DNA of 64,000 nucleotides from an uncultured Granulosicoccaceae bacterium (lineage in GTDB: Bacteria; Pseudomonadota; Gammaproteobacteria; Granulosicoccales; Granulosicoccaceae): the NCBI GenBank assembly GCA_937922675.1, contig CALAJN010000009.1:124001-188000 (forward strand), read 5' to 3'. The notes beneath the pieces were generated by a model. It searched no databases and was not told the origin of the DNA. It saw nothing but the letters and a program-made list of their open reading frames with translations. Shown here piece by piece: positions 37,584-46,911 of the stretch. How positions within the stretch are numbered: position 1 is the stretch's first letter; each line of letters starts with the position of its first letter. The position numbers were made by a program, and so were the translations under genes.

Positions 37584-40500
37584 ATGGACGTCCTGCCCCG
37601 CCTTCTTTCCACGGCAAACATGGCATTCGCTGCCTTGGTGCTCACCTCGCCAGGTGCCCCTTCTGCACATGCTGCCGGTGCAACCCCTTCTGCTCCGACA
37701 GGACTTGCAAGTGATGTCACTGGGAACCGTATCGTACTCACCTGGAACACCCCGGATGACGACGACGGCGTGCAGGGGTACAACGTCTACCGAGACAATC
37801 AGTACCTGACAACGGTACTTGATAACCGTTTTGAAGGCGAGCTTGATCCTGACCGCTTGCACATCTTCAACGTGGTGGCGTTTGATGGCCTGCCACGCAA
37901 TTTCTCTCAAGCCTCCGAGGGCGTGTTTGCACCGAATGGTCTTGTTCCGGAAGACACCACCATCTCGCCGTCTGTGCCACAGGCGCTACAAGGTGATATC
38001 TCAGACACCAGCGTCAACTTGAGCTGGCAGGCATCAACTGACGATGAAAGCGTGCTCGGATACAACGTCTATCAGAACAACAACTACCTCACCACAGTGT
38101 CAGCACCGGCCTACTCAGGCAGGGTCACCGAGGGGCAAACGTACACCTACTACGTAGTGGCGTTTGATGCGCGCAATAATTTTTCAGCGCGCTCAGCTGC
38201 ACTGAATCTCCCTGAATCCGGCGCGATCCATACAGACATATCGCCAGACATGTCTACGGACATACCGCCAGACGCACCCACCGATCTCAGCGCCAACAGT
38301 CGCGACATCGCGGACGGGGTACGCGTGAATCTGACATGGACTGGCGCACGGGATGATCGTGGCATCTCGGGCTACAACGTGTACGTTGATGGCGCGTATC
38401 GCACAACGGTGTTCAGCACCGAGTATGAAGACATCATAGCTAGTGGACAATCATTTGACTACTCGGTAGTTGCCTTCGATATTGATGGCAATTTCTCTCC
38501 ACGCACGGCCAGTGTACTGGCACCGACACCCTCCGGGCCAATAGATGAAAACTTGCCACCTACGCAGCCGCAACGCCTGACTGGCAGGCTTGCAAGCGCG
38601 GGGGCTCAAGATGCAGTCAGCCTGAGTTGGCAGGCCTCCGAGGACAACTTGCGTGTGCTTGGATACAACGTCTATATCAACAATGACTATGCCAGTACCG
38701 TGTTCGATACTCGCTACAACACAAACGTGGATGCAGGCTCCACCAATCAGTTTTATGTCGTCGCCTTTGATGCACAGAGCAATTTTTCCGCACCGTCTGC
38801 CCCCTTGACGCTACCCGAGTCGGGCATCGATCGCCCGGACCAGCCGCCCAGCAAGCCGTCAGAACTTGCAGGCTTTATCGACGAGGGCAGAGGTCTGGTG
38901 GAATTGACGTGGCGCGCATCTACGGATGATAGTGCGGTGGCAGGTTACAACGTGTACCGCAACGACCAGTACGTCGCGACTGTCTTCGAGACGCGCTACC
39001 AAGGCTCAGTCGAGTCCGGTGAAATCTACTCCTTTCACATTGTAGCCTTCGATGTCACGCGAAACTTTTCAGCAGCATCAGAGACGTTGACTCTTCCAGA
39101 CAGCGGTAATCAGCCACCGTTCTTTGTAAACCTTGAAAATCAGGTGATCGAAGCTGGACCTGTCTGGGAGCTGGTCGTTCAACCCAGAGACGCAGACGGC
39201 GGCGTTCCTGGATTATTTATCGGCACGTTGCCTGTAGGTGCTGCCAATGTTGACAACTTCGACGGTACACGCAGCCTGATCTGGCAACCATTGCAACCGG
39301 ACGTGGGTGAGTACACCGTACGCATAACCGCTTTTGATGCAGATGACCCCAGCGTCACAACCGTACGTGACATCAGGCTCACTGTAGTGCTGCCTGATGA
39401 TTTGTCCATCATTCCCAATAGACCGCCAACGATTGATGCCATCGGCGACTACGTGGTGCGCGCGGGTGACCCTGTCGTGATGCGCGCCAAGGCAGTGGAC
39501 GCGAACGGTACGGTGCCAAGCCTGTCCATCCTGAATCCGCCCGCTGGCCACAGCTTTACTGCGCTGGAAGATGATCCACGAATCAGGGTACTTCGCTTTA
39601 ACAGCAGCCCTACTGACAGGGGCGTCGTCGAATACAATTTCTTTGCAAGAGATGCCGAGAATCCCGAACTGACTGCAAGCGGCTCTGCCACCATCGATTT
39701 CCGCGATGCCGGCGCTTTCGTTCGCCCAGGCAGTCGACTCAAGGATCTCGCCTCACAAGCTGGCATCCAGTTTGGCTACGCGTCCTTGCTGCAGATCACC
39801 GAGCAAGCCGACGGCGCCTTGTATAACTCGATTGCCGCCTCTGAATTTGATCTGGTAACACCGGAAAACTCCATGAAGTGGGGCTTTATCAACCCGCAAC
39901 GAGGCGAATATCGATGGGAAGACGCCGACAAACTGGTGAGATTTGCAGCTGACAACGGCATGGACGTCCATGGTCATGCGCTTGTCTGGTACACCCAGCT
40001 ACCGCAATGGGTACAAGAGTCTGCAGTGGGTGAGCGCGAGTCACTGATGAACACCTTCATCGACACCATGACCGGGCGCTACCCGAATGTCACGATCTGG
40101 GACGTTGTCAATGAAGCGCTCGAGGACGACGGCAACTTTCGCAACTCGGTGTGGTTTCAAGCCATGGGCGAGCAACATATCGACAAGGCCTTCATCAGAA
40201 CACGCGCGGCAGATCCTGATGCCGAGCTGATCTACAACGATTTCGATGTGGCTGCCGGCGGTGCCAAGACCGATGGTATGTACGCCCTGGTCTCGCGCCT
40301 TGTTGAGAACAGCGTACCCATCGATGGCGTGGGCTTCCAGATGCACGTCGATACTGATTTTGACAACTTTACCGCCATGCGCGACACCTTCCAGCGTTTT
40401 GCCAACCTCGGCCTTGACATCTACATTACCGAGCTTGATGTCAACATGCAGCCGGGTGCTACCGAGCAGGATCAAGCCGATGTGTATTCAGGCGTGATCG

Positions 40501-40658
40501 AGGTGTGTCTGAATCAGCCTGCCTGTAAAGCAATCCAGATCTGGGGATTTACCGATCGCTATACTTGGCGGCGACCCAACACACCCTTGGTGCTGGACAG
40601 AAACTACCAACCCAAGCCTGCCTATCAGGCTGTGCAACAAGCGCTGGCAGGCGAGTAA
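37584..40658 (+). CDS. Secreted multidomain GH10 endo-beta-1,4-xylanase with FnIII-like repeats
   Basis: A 1024-residue extracellular enzyme. The signal peptide ends near SAHAAG (about residue 31). Five fibronectin-III-like modules follow, each with a GYNVY strand at residues about 64, 158, 262, 359 and 453 and an ending like VVAFD..NFS. Two Ig/cadherin-like modules (about 515-615 and 617-700) come next, then the GH10 domain (about 715-1024). Catalytic residues are the acid/base Glu844 in WDVVNEAL and the nucleophile Glu950 in ITELDVNM; HGHALVWYTQLP is also typical. It would cut xylan outside the cell, with the repeats as spacers or binding modules. Confidence 0.93.
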   Translation: MDVLPRLLSTANMAFAALVLTSPGAPSAHAAGATPSAPTGLASDVTGNRIVLTWNTPDDDDGVQGYNVYRDNQYLTTVLDNRFEGELDPDRLHIFNVVAFDGLPRNFSQASEGVFAPNGLVPEDTTISPSVPQALQGDISDTSVNLSWQASTDDESVLGYNVYQNNNYLTTVSAPAYSGRVTEGQTYTYYVVAFDARNNFSARSAALNLPESGAIHTDISPDMSTDIPPDAPTDLSANSRDIADGVRVNLTWTGARDDRGISGYNVYVDGAYRTTVFSTEYEDIIASGQSFDYSVVAFDIDGNFSPRTASVLAPTPSGPIDENLPPTQPQRLTGRLASAGAQDAVSLSWQASEDNLRVLGYNVYINNDYASTVFDTRYNTNVDAGSTNQFYVVAFDAQSNFSAPSAPLTLPESGIDRPDQPPSKPSELAGFIDEGRGLVELTWRASTDDSAVAGYNVYRNDQYVATVFETRYQGSVESGEIYSFHIVAFDVTRNFSAASETLTLPDSGNQPPFFVNLENQVIEAGPVWELVVQPRDADGGVPGLFIGTLPVGAANVDNFDGTRSLIWQPLQPDVGEYTVRITAFDADDPSVTTVRDIRLTVVLPDDLSIIPNRPPTIDAIGDYVVRAGDPVVMRAKAVDANGTVPSLSILNPPAGHSFTALEDDPRIRVLRFNSSPTDRGVVEYNFFARDAENPELTASGSATIDFRDAGAFVRPGSRLKDLASQAGIQFGYASLLQITEQADGALYNSIAASEFDLVTPENSMKWGFINPQRGEYRWEDADKLVRFAADNGMDVHGHALVWYTQLPQWVQESAVGERESLMNTFIDTMTGRYPNVTIWDVVNEALEDDGNFRNSVWFQAMGEQHIDKAFIRTRAADPDAELIYNDFDVAAGGAKTDGMYALVSRLVENSVPIDGVGFQMHVDTDFDNFTAMRDTFQRFANLGLDIYITELDVNMQPGATEQDQADVYSGVIEVCLNQPACKAIQIWGFTDRYTWRRPNTPLVLDRNYQPKPAYQAVQQALAGE

Positions 40659-40693
40659 AAACGTCCCGCTAAGCGGCTTGCCGGGGCCGTCTC

Positions 40694-40720
40694 TGGCCTG
40701 TGGACCAAGTCCACAGGCCA
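40694..40720. terminator. Perfect 12-bp hairpin between convergent xylanase and ABC ATPase genes
   Basis: TGGCCTGTGGAC (40694-40705) and GTCCACAGGCCA (40709-40720) form a perfect 12-bp stem with a 3-base loop; a partial extra copy GGTCCACAGG follows. It lies between the two convergent stop codons, so a bidirectional end signal is likely even without a T-run. Confidence 0.6.
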
Positions 40721-40755
40721 GGTCCACAGGTAAGGCACCGACTTGGCCGACTGGT

Positions 40756-41868
40756 TTAGGCCGCAGGTGGCGCGCCTATCTCGGCGTGACGGCCATAGGC
40801 AAGACCTTGCGCATCAAAGAGGTGACAGGCATCAGCACGTACCGCCACCTCTAGTTTCGTTCCTGCGCGCGAGGCATCAAGGCCAGCGCGCTGCACAACA
40901 AAGTTCTCCAAGCCAGCACAGCCTCCATAGAGGTAGGTCGTGCCACCGAGGCGTTCGGCAACCTCCACCTCCATCGACAAACAAAAGTCTCCGTTGACCT
41001 CGCCAAGGTCCTCCGGACGCATTCCCAACGTCGCCTTGCTACCGGGCACAGCGCGCGCAGCGTCAACGGGCAGAGTCGCCTCGGAGCCGTCAGGCAAAGT
41101 CACTCTTGCCCCCTTGTCCGTTGCTTCGAGCACAGTTACGTCTATCAAGTTCATTCTCGGAGACCCAATAAAACCCGCCACAAACAGGTTATCGGGGTGA
41201 TGGTAGAGGTCGAGAGGTGTACCCACTTGCTCGACGCGCCCGTCACGCAGCACAACGATCCTGTCAGCCATGGTCATGGCCTCAACTTGATCGTGTGTCA
41301 CATAGATCATCGTAGCGCCCATCTGTTGATGCAATTTGGCGATCTGCAGGCGCATCTCCACGCGCAGCTCAGCATCAAGGTTGGACAGAGGCTCATCAAA
41401 GAGGAAGACTTTTGGATCACGGACAATGGCTCGCCCTATCGCCACACGCTGGCGCTGACCACCAGAGAGGTTCTTGGGCTTGCGGTCCAAAAGCTGATCA
41501 AGCTGCAGTGTCTTTGCTGCGGCATCAACCTTTTGTTTGACGTCTGCCTTGGGGGCACCCGACATCTTGAGCCCAAAGCCCATGTTCTGCTCGACGCTCA
41601 TGTGCGGATACAGAGCGTAGGTCTGGAAGACCATGGCGATGCCCCGGTCCACCGCTTCAACCTGAGTTACGTCCTTGCCGTCGATATGGATTTCGCCATC
41701 GGACACGGTTTCAAGGCCTGCGATCATGCGCAGCAGCGTTGACTTGCCACAGCCGGATGGGCCCACAAACACAATGAACTCACCGCCCGTGAGGTCCAGA
41801 TCGATGCCATGAATGACCGAGACATCGCCGTAGCGTTTCCAGGCCGCCTTCAGCTGTACATCAGCCAT
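40756..41868 (-). CDS. Sugar ABC transporter ATP-binding protein (UgpC/MalK/MsmK type)
   Basis: A 370-residue CUT1-family ATPase. It has Walker A GPSGCGKST, the Q-loop VFQTYALYPHMSVEQN, signature LSGGQRQRVAIGRAI, Walker B VFLFDEPLSNLDAELR, H-loop YVTHDQVEAMTMADR and a C-terminal TOBE domain (IGSPRMNLIDVTVLE onwards). It is transcribed away from the galactoside operon, whose binding protein and permeases (49187-52281) lack their own ATPase. It therefore probably powers that importer, and such ATPases commonly serve several permeases. Confidence 0.93.
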   Translation of the reverse strand: MADVQLKAAWKRYGDVSVIHGIDLDLTGGEFIVFVGPSGCGKSTLLRMIAGLETVSDGEIHIDGKDVTQVEAVDRGIAMVFQTYALYPHMSVEQNMGFGLKMSGAPKADVKQKVDAAAKTLQLDQLLDRKPKNLSGGQRQRVAIGRAIVRDPKVFLFDEPLSNLDAELRVEMRLQIAKLHQQMGATMIYVTHDQVEAMTMADRIVVLRDGRVEQVGTPLDLYHHPDNLFVAGFIGSPRMNLIDVTVLEATDKGARVTLPDGSEATLPVDAARAVPGSKATLGMRPEDLGEVNGDFCLSMEVEVAERLGGTTYLYGGCAGLENFVVQRAGLDASRAGTKLEVAVRADACHLFDAQGLAYGRHAEIGAPPAA

Positions 41869-41931
41869 AACATCGTTTCCAGGGTTTGATCCGAGAGTTC
41901 ACTGAGCAGCGCGACCGACATCCGACTCGCA

Positions 41932-41961
41932 TTGACACACCGTAGAGGCGACTCATATACT
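41932..41961 (+). promoter_or_regulatory. Candidate sigma70 promoter of the galactoside operon
   Basis: TTGACA (41932-41937), an 18-base spacer and TATACT (41956-41961), close to consensus, in the divergent gap between the ABC ATPase and alpha-galactosidase genes. Transcription would start near 41968, leaving a leader of about 90 bases before the ATG at 42060. I saw no convincing LacI-type operator, though the gap is short. Confidence 0.6.
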
Positions 41962-42059
41962 TTTTTTCCATTGTTCCACCATTCACGGAGCGGCGCAAAC
42001 GACGCTCCTCCAGGCTCACCGACGGCCCGTGACCTCGGCCAACACGGGATACTCGCATC

Positions 42060-44195
42060 ATGTCATCTTCTGCCACGCTCTGGCGCCTGGATTCGCAGAA
42101 CAGCAGCGTCTTGCTCATCAGTGATGATGGTGTGCCACATTTGCAGTATTTTGGCGAGCGACTGGTCGCCGAGATGGTTATCGAGGATTGCACGCCGCTC
42201 CTTGACTCCTCGGTACTGCATGCCTCACAAGATCAGGTACAGATGCTCAGCCTGTTCCCTGAAGCCAGTCGCGGCTATGCCGGCTCACCGGGCCTTGCAG
42301 GCCATCGCAACGGAAAGCAGTTTGCGCATCGCTGGGCACTTGCTCAGGTGCAACAGCAGACCGATCTCAACGCTCTTGTGTTTACGTTGAAAGATGAAAT
42401 CAGCTCGCTCGATCTGGAATTGACTCTGGCGCTGGATCAAGCAAGCGACGTATTGAGCGTACAAACCAGCCTGGTCAACACAGGAACTGACGTTTACACC
42501 ATCGACTGGCTAGCCAGTGCAACCATTCCGCTGCCGCAATCGCATACAGAACTCCTGAGTCAACATGGACGCTGGGGCGCTGAGTTCAGGGAATACCGAC
42601 GCCCCGTGTTGCCCGGCGTCATTGATATCAGCAATCGTCACGGGCGCACCAGTCATGAGCATGCTCCGCTAGTGATCACCGGCCCTCCAGGGTTTGGCAA
42701 TGCCTCGGGCGATGTGTTGTGCGCACATCTTGCCTGGAGCGGTAACTTCAGCCTGCGTGTCGAGCGACTCTCCGATGGTGACGGCACTATACAGCTTGGC
42801 GTGTTGCCCCTGCCCGGAGAGCTGCAGCTAGCACCCGAGAAGCGCTTTGACGCCCCGCCGGCACTGCTGGCGCGAGGCCTGGGCATCAACACGATTACCC
42901 ATTGCTTTCACGAGCACATACGACGCCACGTTCTGCCGCACTGGACGCGCTCGCCACGCCCGGTGCACGCCAACAGTTGGGAGGCGCTCTATTTTGAGCA
43001 TTCTGTCGAGAACCTGGTCAGCCTCATCGACGCCAGCGCAGAGCTTGGTGCCGAGCGCTTTGTTCTCGATGATGGCTGGTTTGGGCGTCGCCGCCATGAC
43101 CAGGCGGGATTGGGCGACTGGTTCGTCGATCCGACAATTTATCCCGAAGGATTGCACCCGGTGTGCAAACGCGTACGTGAGCAGGGAATGCAGTTTGGTC
43201 TGTGGTTTGAGCCCGAGATGGTCAACCCCGACAGCGCCTTGTTCGAGCAACATCCAGACTGGGTACTCCACCTGGATGGTATCGACACGCCGCTGGCTCG
43301 CCATCAGCTGGTACTGGACATTGCGCGCACCGATGTGCGTGACTATTTGTTCGAGCGCATCGTATCGCTGGTCGAGGAATACGCGATTGACTACATCAAG
43401 TGGGACATGAACCGGAATCTGGTTCTGGCCGGTGACGGCGCTCGCGCTCGCGCTGCCAGCCAACCAGCAGCGCTCTACCAGCTTCTGGATGACATACAGG
43501 CAGCCTGCCCCGAGCTGGAGATCGAGACTTGTTCATCCGGGGGCGCACGCGTTGACGTCGGCATCCTGACCCGTACGGGTCGCGTCTGGACGTCGGACAA
43601 CATCGATCCGATCGAACGAGCACGCATACAAGCGGGCTTCTTGCGCGTGTACCCACCGGAGATCATGGGAGCACATGTAGGCCACAAGACAGCACACCTG
43701 ACGGGGCGCGAGACATCCCTGCACACGCGCGCGATCGTTGCGCTGCAAGGTCAGTACGGCTTTGAGATCGATGCGCGCAGGCTTGACGCGGCAGAGCGTC
43801 GAGCCCTCGCCTACTACACCGATCTGTACAAGACCCACCGTGGGTGGCTTGCAGAGAGTCGCTACTACAGACTGGATTCGTCAGACGATTCCCTGTGGGC
43901 GAGTTCCCAGGTTGCAAAGGACGGCAGCATCTGTTTGGCAACAGTCGCCGCTGGCAGCGCTCACCCGCATAGCCGCACAGGTCACCTGAAGCTGATGGGT
44001 CTTGCACCAGATGGCCACTTTGTAGTCACTCTGGAGAGCAACAATCAGAACGACATCGCGGCTTTCAGCCGCGCTCTACCCGACTGGTTGGTCGGCAAGG
44101 CCTCAAGCACAGGCGAGCTGCTCATGCGCATCGGTCTGCCACTACCGATCATGCCGCCGCAATCCGCTCTACTGATCTGTTGTCGTCGCTCATGA
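42060..44195 (+). CDS. GH36 alpha-galactosidase
   Basis: A 711-residue cytoplasmic enzyme that hydrolyses alpha-1,6-galactosides such as melibiose and raffinose. An N-terminal beta-supersandwich precedes the catalytic barrel, with VLDDGWFGRR, GLWFEPEMVNPDS, the nucleophile Asp449 in IKWDMNRN, CSSGGARVD and the acid/base Asp513 in WTSDNIDP. No signal peptide is visible. It is the first gene of an operon that continues with galK, overlapping by ATGA, so the galactose released feeds the Leloir pathway directly. Confidence 0.95.
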   Translation: MSSSATLWRLDSQNSSVLLISDDGVPHLQYFGERLVAEMVIEDCTPLLDSSVLHASQDQVQMLSLFPEASRGYAGSPGLAGHRNGKQFAHRWALAQVQQQTDLNALVFTLKDEISSLDLELTLALDQASDVLSVQTSLVNTGTDVYTIDWLASATIPLPQSHTELLSQHGRWGAEFREYRRPVLPGVIDISNRHGRTSHEHAPLVITGPPGFGNASGDVLCAHLAWSGNFSLRVERLSDGDGTIQLGVLPLPGELQLAPEKRFDAPPALLARGLGINTITHCFHEHIRRHVLPHWTRSPRPVHANSWEALYFEHSVENLVSLIDASAELGAERFVLDDGWFGRRRHDQAGLGDWFVDPTIYPEGLHPVCKRVREQGMQFGLWFEPEMVNPDSALFEQHPDWVLHLDGIDTPLARHQLVLDIARTDVRDYLFERIVSLVEEYAIDYIKWDMNRNLVLAGDGARARAASQPAALYQLLDDIQAACPELEIETCSSGGARVDVGILTRTGRVWTSDNIDPIERARIQAGFLRVYPPEIMGAHVGHKTAHLTGRETSLHTRAIVALQGQYGFEIDARRLDAAERRALAYYTDLYKTHRGWLAESRYYRLDSSDDSLWASSQVAKDGSICLATVAAGSAHPHSRTGHLKLMGLAPDGHFVVTLESNNQNDIAAFSRALPDWLVGKASSTGELLMRIGLPLPIMPPQSALLICCRRS

Positions 44196-45385
44196 TTCAC
44201 TCAGACACAGAACTACAGGCAATACATCGTCACTTTTCAAGAACGTTTGGCGACAGTGCATCAAAGGAACTCGCCTTCCATGCCCCCGGGCGAGTCAATC
44301 TGATTGGTGATCACACCGACTACACCGGGGGTCTGGTTTTTCCCGCCGGTATAGACCGTGGTACTTACCTGATCATCAGACGTAACAACACCAATCGCTT
44401 TCGTTTTGCCTCGCTGAACTTTGACTCCACCGCTGATCTCGGCATCCACGATATCTCACACAAACAGGGTGACAACTGGGTCAATTACCCACTTGGCGTC
44501 ATCGATCAATTCAGACAACGTGGCATCGACGTAGACGGACTGGACTGTTTGTACTCGGGCAATATCCCGAACGGCGCAGGCTTGAGCTCCTCGGCTTCCA
44601 TTGAGGTTGTCACAGCCCTGGCACTGGATACCTTGTTTGGTGCCGGATTGGCACGCACCGAGCTCGCGCAACTCGCACAGGCCGCCGAAAAAGATTTCGT
44701 TGGAATGCAGTGCGGCATCATGGATCAATTTGCGGTCGCCATGGCACAGGCTGATCACGCCATGCTGCTCGACTGTCATACCCTTGCCTATCGACAGGTG
44801 CCCATTGATCTCACAAGGCACAGTCTCGTGGTCATCAATACCAACCAGCGACGCGAACTCAGTGGCTCTGCCTACAATGACCGCGTTGCCGAGTGTTACA
44901 GAGCGCTCAAGGCTCTCGGCCGCACGCTTGGCATCACTCGTCTCGGAGAGCTATCGCCCGAGGCACTTGACGCTCACGCTGATCTACTGGGTGATGATCC
45001 AGTGGCCTTGTCTCGAGCACGTCACATTGCCACTGAAAATGAACGCGTACGCAGAGCCGTGCCAGCACTGGAGGCCGGCGATCTTGAATGCTTTGGTCAG
45101 CTGATGAACGCCTCACATGATTCGCTTGCAACACACTACGACGTGTCGAGCGAGCCACTGGATGCGCTGGTCTCCATCGCGAGGGATAGCGGACACGTAC
45201 TCGGTGCGCGACTCACTGGTGCAGGGTTTGGGGGCTGCACCGTGAACGTGGTGGCGACCGAATCCCTTGATGACTTCGAGTCCACGGTCAAGAAGCGCTA
45301 CACCCACACAACCGGACTTGTCGCGGACTTCTATCGCGTTCGCCCAGGCGCCGGGGCTGGTGCTGTGACACTCCCACATACATGA
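44192..45385 (+). CDS. galK: Galactokinase
   Basis: A 397-residue GHMP kinase that phosphorylates galactose at C1. The galactokinase signature GRVNLIGDHTDYTGGLVFP is near the N-terminus, followed by IPNGAGLSSSASIEV (the ATP loop), MDQFAVAMAQADHAM and the C-terminal GARLTGAGFGGCTVNVV. The open frame begins with TTG at 44180. The ATG at 44192 overlaps the preceding stop (ATGA) and is chosen. The 3' end again overlaps galT by ATGA. Confidence 0.95.
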   Translation: MIHSDTELQAIHRHFSRTFGDSASKELAFHAPGRVNLIGDHTDYTGGLVFPAGIDRGTYLIIRRNNTNRFRFASLNFDSTADLGIHDISHKQGDNWVNYPLGVIDQFRQRGIDVDGLDCLYSGNIPNGAGLSSSASIEVVTALALDTLFGAGLARTELAQLAQAAEKDFVGMQCGIMDQFAVAMAQADHAMLLDCHTLAYRQVPIDLTRHSLVVINTNQRRELSGSAYNDRVAECYRALKALGRTLGITRLGELSPEALDAHADLLGDDPVALSRARHIATENERVRRAVPALEAGDLECFGQLMNASHDSLATHYDVSSEPLDALVSIARDSGHVLGARLTGAGFGGCTVNVVATESLDDFESTVKKRYTHTTGLVADFYRVRPGAGAGAVTLPHT

Positions 45386-46422
45386 GCACTCTCAATGACG
45401 GTGCCTGGCAACGACGCTGGCAACCACTGCTGCAACAGTGGGTACTGATATCGGCACGCTCGGCCGCACGGCCCTGGTCCGGTGCCGTGAGCAAGGCTAC
45501 AACCACCCCGGCACCTGAGCATGATCCGTACTGCTATCTCTGTCCGCGTGTGACGCGAGCCAATGGCGTTCAGAACCCGAATTACTCCGGCGCGTTTGCG
45601 TTTGACAACGACTTTCCGTCATTGTCCATGCAGGCACCAGACACACACAATACCGACCCACTACTGGGTGTGGCTCCCGCCAAGGGATACTGTCGTGTCC
45701 TGTGCTGGTCAGAACGGCATGACGCGACCCTTGCGTCACTTGACCCCGCTGAACTCAAGGGCGTCGTCCAACTATGGCGGGACGAGTATGCACGCCTGGC
45801 AGCGCAGCCCGGCATCGGCAATGTACTGATCTTCGAGAACAAGGGTACCGAGATTGGCGTATCCAACCTGCATCCCCACGGGCAAATCTACGCTACAGAT
45901 TTTGTCACCGACACCGCTACCCGCATGCGCTCTGCACAAGCGAACTGGGCGCTAGAAAACGCTGGTTCCTCTCTTTTACAATCGCTGCTGTCGCACAAGC
46001 ACACACAAGCCGCCTGCATCATCGAGAAGGATGAATACTTCAGCGTCATGGTTCCATTTGCAGCACGTTTTGCCTACGAGAGCTGGATAGTCCCCAACAG
46101 ACATGTCAGCTCGCTGAGCGAGATGCACAAGGCAGAGCTCGATAGTCTCGCCATCCTGTATCAACGGCAGGTGCGCCGCTATGATCTTTTGTTCAATCGC
46201 GTGGCTCCCAATGTGAGCCTGCTACACAACGTGCCAACTGACAATCATCAAGACAATGTCCACTGGTGCTTTCATCTCGCCTTCCACCCACCGCTGCGAG
46301 ACCCTGAAAAGCTCAAATATCTTGCGGGTTTTGAATCGGCAGCTAACAACATAGTCAATCCCGTGCGACCCGAGGACGCAGCGGCTCGGATGAGGGAGAT
46401 TGATGTGAGCACCTGGTGCTGA
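45382..46422 (+). CDS. galT: Galactose-1-phosphate uridylyltransferase
   Basis: A 346-residue HIT-superfamily enzyme of the Leloir pathway exchanging galactose-1-phosphate for UDP-glucose. Zinc-type Cys pair CYLC is at residues 51-54, FDNDFPSL follows, and the active-site HPHGQIY has His166 as nucleophile. The C-terminal VHWCFHLAFHPPLRD has further metal-binding His residues. No galE is in the window, so UDP-galactose epimerisation must be encoded elsewhere. Confidence 0.95.
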   Translation: MSTLNDGAWQRRWQPLLQQWVLISARSAARPWSGAVSKATTTPAPEHDPYCYLCPRVTRANGVQNPNYSGAFAFDNDFPSLSMQAPDTHNTDPLLGVAPAKGYCRVLCWSERHDATLASLDPAELKGVVQLWRDEYARLAAQPGIGNVLIFENKGTEIGVSNLHPHGQIYATDFVTDTATRMRSAQANWALENAGSSLLQSLLSHKHTQAACIIEKDEYFSVMVPFAARFAYESWIVPNRHVSSLSEMHKAELDSLAILYQRQVRRYDLLFNRVAPNVSLLHNVPTDNHQDNVHWCFHLAFHPPLRDPEKLKYLAGFESAANNIVNPVRPEDAAARMREIDVSTWC

Positions 46423-46911
46423 TACGCATCAATTAGGTAGAAGCCACCCTGGCACAAAGGGCCCCCGACGGATATCGCGGCCTCGATGCATTGTCAGCGA
46501 GCAAACCTGCGAGGCCTCGAACCGAGCGCGATTCATGGGATCCTGTTCCGTCCACGCCGCGATACCGCTGGTGGGAAGTACCCATGACGCTAACAGACAT
46601 GAACTGGGTACCTCGCCGTGTAATACCATAGAGATACGTCATTATCCTGTGCGTTCGCAAGATCAGTTCGAGCGCAAGGTCGTCAACTATGGGCAGAGCC
46701 TTGAGAAGAACACACGATTTGACCCCGGCCCCAGCATGCACCTGCGCTACGGGTGTCGATGTTGGCAAGAGGGTCGCCTTGATGAGATCTACAACCACGT
46801 TAGGTTCTCGCCTGAGCGGCTGCTTGAGATGCAGGACGATGACACCGTTGAGATCGTCGCCCCATTGCTCATCAATAACTGATCGAATCATCTGATCAGG
46901 TGGTGAACAAG
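46423..46911 (+). pseudogene. Likely glycosyltransferase family 2 remnant between galT and bgaB
   Basis: This 489-base gap has no clearly intact gene. A plus-strand frame (46535-46882, 115 residues) contains IEIRHYPVRSQDQFERKVV, followed by a LRYGCRCWQEGRLDEIY segment. Both resemble the C-terminal part of certain family 2 glycosyltransferases (pattern E-x-RHFPYRS-x-EQ-x-x-RKV). The N-terminal nucleotide-sugar domain is absent and the first 30 codons look unrelated, so I read it as a decayed remnant. A minus-strand frame (46433-47167) is less convincing because it runs into the beta-galactosidase gene. Confidence 0.4.

Noticed and set aside
37700..39110. Possible nucleotide-level tandem duplication in the xylanase repeats
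   Set aside because: The repeated modules share protein motifs but differ widely at the DNA level, so they are old domain repeats rather than a recent duplication or CRISPR-like array.
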